From the NCBI RefSeq assembly GCF_050947875.1, contig NC_134571.1, forward strand, positions 224,698,024 to 224,762,023: 64,000 nucleotides of DNA. Direction: 5' to 3'. Of the stretch, positions 56,570 through 64,000 are shown one piece after another. The DNA is from Dermacentor variabilis. Taxonomy: Eukaryota; Arthropoda; Arachnida; Ixodida; Ixodidae. Under the pieces are notes generated by a model. The model did no database searches. It saw nothing but the letters and a program-made list of their open reading frames with translations, and had not been told where the DNA came from. Positions within the stretch are counted from its first letter, which is position 1. Every line of letters begins with the position of its first letter. A program made the position numbers and the translations under genes.

Positions 56570-57929
56570 GGAGAGCACGTTGTGTCTAAAAAGTAGGCAC
56601 TTCACAGGGGCATTGGAGAAAAAACAGATTATTGACAGTGGCCAAAGGCAAGCTTATCTGCTACTAAACACCCAACACTGTTGCCATGTGACACCTCTGA
56701 AACAATCCTTCTGAAAGAAGAAATCATCCTTGTGCATCCATAAAGAGGGCGGATAGGCAAAGCCCCTTCAGCAATGCGGCCAGCTTCAAAAGGCCCACTT
56801 GGCACATCCTGAATGCTTCCTTCTTAGACTTTGCTGGGTGCAAGCATTCTACTGTCCAAAAGTTGTCATTGAGAGCACTGTTGGTTTGGTGGCAATACAG
56901 TTCAGAAGCGATTGCAAGAAACCTTTCTTCCGAGTTGGTCTGGAGGCTCATGGTGCTCACAAAGTGACACCATGAGACAAGCAAGGTGACCGGATGCCTC
57001 CAAGCCCTTGTTCGTGTATCACACTGTTCTGTTAGTAACAACCATCAGATCTGAAACCAACAAGCTCAAGTTCAGCACTCGTGTGGTTACTGTGGAGGAT
57101 CCATAATAGAAAGCACAAAACAGAAAACTGAAGGGAAAGGATAAGGCACCACTTAACACCTAGTATTGCTGCAGCCCACCCCCTTTTATTTTGTCTGGTC
57201 ATGCTACATTTTTTGCTATACATAGGCATGAACTTATCCTGTGCACAGCTTATTGCAGAGAGCATAGGTGATGTTCCCAATCGGTGTCCGATTTTTATAT
57301 ACACTATATGCTGGCTCAAAGAGGCTCGAAACACTGAAATGGAAGCTTCTAATAGAAAAGGTGCCTGGAAGAAAAAAAAGCTGTGCTGCAACCATCTTGG
57401 CAACATCTTGTCCCCTTAATAAAAATTGTGCTTCCGTATAAACTTCAGCCCTCCAGTTTAGAGTAAAGTACCAGTGCACTTATGCAAAATGAATCAATTC
57501 TCAAAGAGCATGTGCAGTCCAGCCAGAAGCATAGGTATGAATCCGCATTGTGCTCCTGCATTGAAGGTGAATACTGCGTTACAAAATGACGAATGTGCCT
57601 TAGTAAGCTTCCCTGCAATATGAATTTGTAATGTACAAAGAATTGTCAATTGAGCTTACCAAGAGCACAGATGCACTTGCAAATTATATCACAATTGAAA
57701 ATAATGAGCAAACCTATGTGCCCTTTCCACTATTAGTATGCTTTACTGCACAATGCTTATTTCCACCTCTGTATTGCGGTGTAGCAAACTACGAAAGAAA
57801 CGTTGCATAATTGAGCTTTTTAAGATTAACTTTCTTGCAATACACCTATGTTCTGCGGTGAAGCCTAAGCAATGTACTGCGTTGAAGCATACTAAAAGTG
57901 GAAAGGGGCCACTATCACTGGACATAAAA
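56570..57929. other. Copy 2 interior, homologous to 33671-34850
   Basis: Conserved short ORFs of unknown meaning; an AATAAA near 57418 on the plus strand. Confidence 0.35.
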
Positions 57930-59109
57930 AGAGTTCTTTAATTATACCCTATGATTATACACTCGTTCAACCGCCGCCTCTCAGGTCGCCTGAGTGGACA
58001 TACTATGCTGGGTGATAGCGGCCCCCTCCCACTTTTAGTATCCTTTACCGCGTAACTAAAATGCGCTGCGGCGAAGAAGCAGTACTTTTGTATTGAGTGA
58101 ATAAACAAATGCTTTTTACAACAGTACAGAAATAAACGCGCACCATGCATCAGTCTAACACATGGAAGAGCGTCGCAACAAAAGGTAGCTGATTCACACA
58201 GGCTGTGTAGCCCACTTATCAGTCGTAAAGGCTATTCTGGGTAATTCATAATTTCACACACACAGAAATATGTTTATATGTTTACGTTCGTACTCCTTGC
58301 GTAATAAGACTTCCAGAACTTCCACAACAGGTAGTAATTTACAACACACAAACGAAAACAACAGATACATATGCCTTGTTTTCAACTCGGTCGTCATGCA
58401 AATGACATATAGCACGGAAAAACGTGAACATGCTGTGTGTTAGCATCGTAAACTTCATACTAGGCAAGGAGCACACCACAATCCCGCGACAGCCGCTAAT
58501 GAGACCAAAACGGGAGTACATATCTGTGAACGTGCAAATGGAGACCCTAAGCCACTCTGCTCCTCCACCACCCCCCGCTGCACGGCTGAACCACTCGTTT
58601 CAAGCACAGCACACCTAACACACATTCAGCACTGAACAGTGGGCGGTCGACGCAGTCGCATTTACATGACTTGTAGCGAGCAGCACATCCCTCGATGTCC
58701 GTTAAGCAAAGTCGGACACGGCGACGCCACATCGCGGTTCGCAGAACTTCGCTGCCGATGCGCTAGGCCACTTCGACATTTCAATTGTCAAGCAAGCACG
58801 GTGACACAACGCAGATTCTCTACTGCCAGAGCTCACCGAGGCGAAAGCCGCACTGCCGCACCACCACTACTCGCGGCTTTCCGCCAAGTAACGCAGAACC
58901 TACAACCAACACACAAGCAACGCACGTACAATCACATGAGCAATGTTGAACAACGCGGGGTCCAGAGAACGATCACGCCGAGGACGAACACGCCACGGCG
59001 TCGCTCGGCGCCAGCATCGCGCCTTCTCAAAAATCCCTAAACGATGCAGTCCCTAGGCACCTAGGATCAGGTCACGTGAGGGATTTTTGTACGACAAATA
59101 GACGCACGC
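57930..59109 (-). repeat. Right inverted terminal repeat, copy 2
   Basis: Full-length match to 38025-39199; the outer end is GACAAATAGACGCACGC as in copy 1. Confidence 0.85.
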
Positions 59110-59118
59110 CGTTCTCAG
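59110..59118. other. 9-bp target duplication, right (copy 2)
   Basis: CGTTCTCAG, identical to 50243-50251. Confidence 0.85.
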
Positions 59119-59529
59119 ACGTACTTCAGATTCACAGCTCCGCTCGGGAGATGGCCGAAGTGGTGGTCACGCGAACTAGCGGCGCTGCGATCGAGTCTTT
59201 CGTCACTTTTTGTTTCGTTTCTGATAGAAGTTGCTCCATTTCTGGTAGATTTCCAGTTTCAATTTTGAGAAGTTGTTATTTCACAGTTCTTAATTTTGAG
59301 CCTCTTTGTGAAAATTTGTCATATCGCAGCTAGGTATTGTAAATGCGTTTCTGGTAATGAACTTGAAACATGACTTCTGCTTTCACTTCCGGTTTCATGT
59401 TGGTTGCGCTGCATTGTCTGCCGTTATACTTCTCCGTATTGTATGTGTTGTGTGATGTGTCGTGATTTGCTCTCTTGAAAAGCTTCTTGAAGAAGCGTTT
59501 CCGCGTCTCATGACAGCAAGAAGTTCCCT

Positions 59530-61316
59530 ATGTCATGCTGTTTTGCCCCCGGCTGCACCAGCGGCCTAAGACACGATGCCGCTGGTCACCATTTTTTCGC
59601 ACCGCCGCGAGACGCTGGAGAGTTTAAAAGTTGGGAACGCATGCTACACCGAAAAGACAAACGCCTCACAAACAAATCAAAAGTGTGTGAACTCCACTTT
59701 GAGGACGACGACATTTTGAAACACTACAAACATGTTGTGGGTAACAAAGAAATAGATTCCTCGCGGGAAATGGATGCTTGTTCACGGCCCACTTCTTCGG
59801 CTCTTTTCTGGGCTGCCTGAGCACATCTCAAAGCCAAAAAATGTGAAGCGAAAGCGACGTCCACCGAAAGAACGAGCGCAAGTGCCGGCAAGTACATCGG
59901 GCGAAGCTTGTAGTGACAGCGCTTCAACTTAATTCATACCTGCTCTTGGGTTTGAAAGAAGGAATCTGAGAAATATGCGCTACACACTTGGTGCTCAACG
60001 AGCTCAGGAACGTGACACTGCCTTCTGCGCTCTGGAAGTTCGAAATTGTTGAGGACGACGCAACACAGAAGCGATGCGGAATATTTTATATGAGGCAACT
60101 GGTAGCCAGGCATCTGCGAGTAATGAAAACTGTTGTGCTTGAAGAGGATGGTACTTGCTGCATAAACGGCTACAGCAAAATTCACAGGAGGCTATTTCGA
60201 GCTGCGACTAGCATTGCAACTGTGGAAAGAATCCTGAGAGAAGCAGAGAGCTTGAACATGTGTGCGGGCGTGAAAGCAGGCCAGCGTGACACGGTGACAT
60301 CAGATAATATGCACCACAAGCAGTGCAATGTACTTACAAAGCAACTAGTCTGCGCGCGTTGTCTCCGTCTATACAGAGGAAACTTCGACTGAGCATTAAG
60401 GCTCCGAGCGCAACGCTCAAGCGATATCAGAAACTACGCATTGCGAAGAAGAGGCTGCTTAAGCCGGCTGCTGCGCATCAAAAGCAAAAGAATGAAATCT
60501 TGGCTCTGAAGAAGGCTTTCTGAAATGCCCGATAACAGAATCGAGGAAGCGTTGGCCGAACTTCCTTGCATTTATGACATCGTTTAAACAGTTGAAAGCA
60601 ATTAAAGTCTCCGTGTGGCGCGCGGTACAATGCGGACTGGCTTCTTAATTGTTTAATGCTGAGGATAGCGAGCCCTCGAGCATATAAGCTTCTATCTCAC
60701 ATGAATATGCTGCCCTTGCCCTCCATGAGCCGTCTCACACAAATTCTGAAAGGAATACCATGCAAGTTTGGTTTCAATCCTCTCTGTATGGAGGCTATTG
60801 GAAAACAGCTGGGCAACAGAGCAGATGGGAAGAAATTCGGCACACTGATTTTGGATGAAATTAAGTTATGCCAGACGTACAATTTTAACAAGTCAACCTT
60901 CAAACTTGATGGTTTTGTAGACTACGGTGGTATTTTAAATGAAGGAACTGACCAACTTGCAGATCATGCGCTCGTGCTGATGTTCGTACCACTTCTGGAG
61001 AGCTGGGTGCAACCGATTGCCACCTAGCTATGCCACGAAAGGTGCTGCGCCTGGCAGGATTTTAGCAGAGCTGGTGCTGCAAGAAATAATGCAATTGTAT
61101 AAACATGGTGCTATGGTGATCGCCGTAGTCAGTGACGGAGCTGCGAACAATCGCTCGATGTGGCAGCAGATGGGAATCAGCGGCAGCGTAGCCTCACCTT
61201 CTCACAAGATTCCACATACATGCCTGCCTGAGCGCGCATACCTTTATTTCATGTGTGATGTGCCACATGCCCTGAAGTGTGTACGCAACCATTTGCTCAA
61301 GCACAAATATGGACAG
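59530..61316 (+). pseudogene. P-element/THAP9-like transposase, second locus
   Basis: ATG 59530 opens an intact THAP: MSCCFAPGCTSGLRHDAAG, FFAPPRD, KSWERMLHRKDK, KVCELHFEDDDI. A frameshift near 59800 moves the basic linker (EHISKPKNVKRKRRPPKE) to another frame. Then FYMRQLVARHLRVMK (59988-60392), a coiled coil (KRYQKLRIAKKRLLKPAA) after another shift, SRLTQILKGIPCKFGFNP and the catalytic start FGTLILDEIKLCQTYN with the first Asp (60656-61027). The last exon has VIAVVSDGAANNRSMW (second Asp) and MCDVPHALKCVRN, ending at GGACAG|GTGAG. The exon with the catalytic Glu is not found downstream, so the gene is both frameshifted and 3' incomplete. Homologous to 27288-32214 but of a clearly different subfamily. 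Confidence 0.8.
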
Positions 61317-61319
61317 GTG

Positions 61320-62700
61320 AGCTAGTAGGTTATTTCATATATAACCTGTGCTGATTGGCGTCGATAACTCGCTGACATAGCAGGTGCAAGCAGCCATAAA
61401 GAAGGCAAAATTGCTGTGAGCAAAAGTAGCTCAAAATTACTTTTTTGTGCACAAAGTAAATAAAAAGTGTCACTGTGTTTGTTTTTTGTTTTGTTCGTCA
61501 AAAGGAAAATGAATTAAACTTTGACATAAATATGTTCATAGTATTTAACTTCGTCCTTGTCACTGCTCACAGATCACTTCCAACTGTTTTGCATGTCCCA
61601 TAATATCCGCGGACAACTATAAAAAGATACATGTGTCAATTAAATTTATTAGGCGAAGAAACGTTGACGGGGGTGGATCAATTCACCACAGCGTTATCTC
61701 AAGCGACTGCTGGGCGTTATGCGTTAATGTCCCCACGTTTGCACAGGCACTCGCCGTCTTTAATGAATACACATATTAAGAATAAGCAGCAAAAAGCAAA
61801 GCCCCCGCTGAAGGGAGCACCGTGGCGCTTTTATAGGGAAAAAGTTGGTTGAAAAGCGGAATCGCAGTGCACGACCTCTCATTTGCGATGTAGTTGCAGC
61901 TTCTAAAGACTAGCTAGACATGTCATTCAAAGGTTCTTGGCATAAAATATTGTTCGGGCAGCCAAAACACAGTCGTCAAAGAGCGAACGGCACAGGCCAG
62001 TTGGGGAAAACGACCCACCGCAGAGATTACATCGCAGGAGTAGACGATGCGCGCTGCGTGAGAGATATGTCACTGCAGCGCCGATAGTGCAAAGACACCG
62101 TGAAGTCCCCGTTACTTACGCCCGGCAGGTTTGTCACAAAACTTATACTGCGTATCTAAACTACATTTACCGACGGATAAGCGCCTACAGGCCTGTTGGT
62201 GCAAACGACGCGTCGCAGCAGGTGCAGACGACGCGCGGCGCATGACGAAAGACGCGACTGCAGCGCCGGTAGTTTCAGTGACGCCCATTTCGGCCACGTC
62301 GGCCAATGGGCTGTGAAACTTAAGTAGGTCTAAGAACGTTGGTGAGTAGGGCCTCTCCCAGTGATGCCAACCCTAGGGATTTATCCCTAGATCTAGAGAT
62401 TTTTTCTTTGCTTTAGGGATCTAGCGTCTTTTTGTGAAATGTAGGGATTTTAAGAGGCCGTATAATTGTTACTTTAAGCGGCCTCAAGGCAGGCGTATCT
62501 GATTATATTGCCTTCTAAACAGAAAATACTATGAAAAATGCTGGTTACTGCTCATCTATTTTTGGTGTTCTACCAAGCCGATAGATGGCGACAGCAGTTC
62601 TGCAACGCGAAATAATCGGCTGCTGCACAGTGAGGTGAAACGAAACCATATGACTTTCAAACTGTTTAATCGTGCGTGTGATCTCCTGCGCTACGAGTGA
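61320..62700. other. Unassigned sequence
   Basis: No gene recognised. CAGTGATGCCAAC at 62359-62371 is a typical hAT terminal start, but no partner end was found. Confidence 0.3.
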
Positions 62701-62704
62701 CTCC

Positions 62705-62942
62705 CATTGGACCACGAATATCCTCTGGACATCCCGATTAGATCCGAACGTCCAAGTCCCGATGAGGACGTCTAGTGGATAACATGTGGACATTAATTTC
62801 GCAATGTCCTATTTAAGACATCCTTCAGACATCCACACGATTGAACTTCTGGGATCTAAACAAAATCCCAAAACTTTAATCCTATGGATGCCCGAAGGAT
62901 GTTTTCAACGGGATGTCCCATACCGGTCATATGTGGGACCAA
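62705..62942. repeat. Inverted-repeat MITE
   Basis: Left GGACATCCCGATTAGATCC matches the reverse complement of the right half, where ACGGGATGTCC precedes CATATGTGGGACC; the middle holds further GACATCC/GGATGTC words. Borders uncertain. Confidence 0.4.
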
Positions 62943-63589
62943 CACACACAGTCCAACACATACTACGTGATCATATCGCAGAATATTAAATCTCTACCAC
63001 GGCTGCCTTTAGCGCACGCTCTTCCGAAAAGACATGTCAGCCAGCAATGTGAAGTTGCTGCACTCATAATCAAACTTCCAATGCCGACGATAAGCGGAGA
63101 AGCTGAAATGAACGCCCGAAACTGCGCAAGCATATTGGGAGGAAACGTCACAAAGAGACAGGCAGAACGCCGGAACAGCTGCGCATTAACACCTACCGCA
63201 AGGCGTAACCGAATCAATCGTGTCCTGTGCTCTTACACTCTCCGAACATGTCGAGAAAGAAGAGTACGGCAACCTCTGCAACGCCTGCAACCCCTGCCGT
63301 TGTACAGAGCAGTGACTGCCTTTACCCAGTCGAATCACCACTGTCTGTAGCATGCACACGAACGCTTTGCGCTGATTTGCGCGTAGTCGGTCACATGACT
63401 TAACGAATGCGTCTTATTGGATCTCTTCGCCCTTCTGCGTAAGCTCGGAATGCTTGAAGGCCTGAAGGTTGCTGGGTTGGTGTGCTCCGCGCTCTCACAC
63501 GTTCAGTTCGCGCGCTTTCTCTGAACGTGGTGGTTGTATCGTTGTGCCATGCGCTTACGAGTTTCAGGGTGAGCGTTGGTCCGCTCCAG

Positions 63590-63659
63590 ATGAACTTTTT
63601 TGTCATGCGCTTTGGAGCTCCATTTCTGCGGCGCCTGTACGTCTTACGCCTATCAAGAG
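63590..63659 (+). CDS. Possible first exon of an unseen gene
   Basis: ATG 63590 gives MNFFVMRFGAPFLRRLYVL then RLSR and runs into a consensus donor |GTAAGTG at 63660. The basic, hydrophobic N-terminus would suit a mitochondrial or secretory presequence. The frame is also open upstream to 63482. The rest of the gene would lie beyond or near the window end. Support is only the donor site and composition. Confidence 0.25.
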
Positions 63660-63669
63660 GTAAGTGACA

Positions 63670-64000
63670 GTTCATGAAGTCAATGTTTTTCTATTAGCAG
63701 CCCTGCAAGTGTCGTGTCTGCGCATAATCGAATGACGGGCATTGTAGTACATCCCCATCTTTTGCAGCGACGGTAACGTCAATCGGCGAATGACCATGCG
63801 TTGTGTTACGTTTGGTCGCATCGTACTACTTTTCTGCAAATTTCCGAGCTTATACTCTGTCCTATATTTCTGCGCAGCGCTGAGATCCGCAAAAAAAAAA
63901 AAATTGAATTCGAAACTTTAGAACCGTTAACCCCCATGTGGCCCACAGGATGAGTCCGCAAGAGTTATCGTTGTCTTTACTGAACAGCGGCGAATATTAA
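63670..64000. other. Unassigned end of window
   Basis: No feature seen apart from a poly-A run at about 63891-63903. Confidence 0.3.

Larger units (their letters stand above)
50252..59109 (-). mobile_element. Long-TIR element, copy 2, inverted, with nested insertions
   Basis: 8858 bp, the same GCGTGCGTCTA termini as copy 1 and its own perfect 9-bp duplication. The interior (about 53600-57930) matches copy 1 in reverse, so this copy is in minus orientation. The left arm matches copy 1 only over the outer 400 bp or so; beyond it are an internal re-duplication (CTCGGTGAACTCTGG near 50773) and about 2 kb of other sequence including LINE fragments, which explains the larger size. Confidence 0.8.

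Noticed and set aside
1..64000. CRISPR arrays, bacterial operons, riboswitches
   Set aside because: Introns, SINEs and LINEs show nuclear eukaryotic DNA; no regularly spaced repeats of CRISPR type were seen.

Overview
The window reads as repeat-dense, intron-bearing nuclear DNA of an arthropod, most likely a hard tick (Metastriata). That placement rests on recalled family resemblance: a SINE with the segments GGGGTTTTACGTGCC and GGGGTTCTTTAACGTGC, I-type and RTE-like LINEs, and a Ty3/gypsy element whose proteins look tick-like to me. No database was searched. I recognise no complete ordinary host gene. Nearly everything interpretable is a mobile element, and most coding regions carry frameshifts or stops.

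Layout. 1-5600: hAT-like MITE, decayed RTE-like LINE (minus), hAT transposase tail (minus) and a solo LTR (minus). 5946-13960: a Ty3/gypsy element with two LTRs, 4-bp TSD and integrase placed before reverse transcriptase; a MITE interrupts gag, and a 1.5-kb THAP-carrying DNA transposon with TA target duplications interrupts pol. 14-26.4 kb: a perfect palindrome, two LINEs, SINEs, a Harbinger fragment, and on the minus strand a Harbinger transposase followed by a broken MADF-type gene. 27.2-32.2 kb: a P-element/THAP9-like transposase (minus) with one visible frameshift; a THAP pseudogene of another type lies on the opposite strand in its long first intron.

32488-39199 and 50252-59109: two insertions of one large element. 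Each has inverted terminal repeats beginning GCGTGCGTCTA (about 1.2 kb per arm in copy 1) and a perfect but different 9-bp target duplication (CTCTAGCAC; CGTTCTCAG). The interiors are homologous and lie in opposite orientation. Inside both I can read a decayed Penelope-like retroelement (RT motif VDDFLLFI, then a GIY-YIG nuclease). This composite is the most unusual thing in the window.

Between and beyond them: a 2456-bp P-like deletion derivative with 8-bp duplications that keeps only a THAP exon (40552-43007), another P-like THAP gene (43155), three MITEs in a row (43790-44565), several foldbacks, and a second P-like transposase (59530-61316, plus). Six THAP exons occur in about 50 kb. Three transposons have inserted just upstream of P-like THAP genes, which suggests a targeting preference.

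No operon or pathway logic applies. The functional links are transposon ones: THAP domains as DNA-binding heads of transposases, MADF as the partner protein of Harbinger transposase, and non-autonomous derivatives (MITEs, THAP-only element) that would depend on enzymes from elsewhere.
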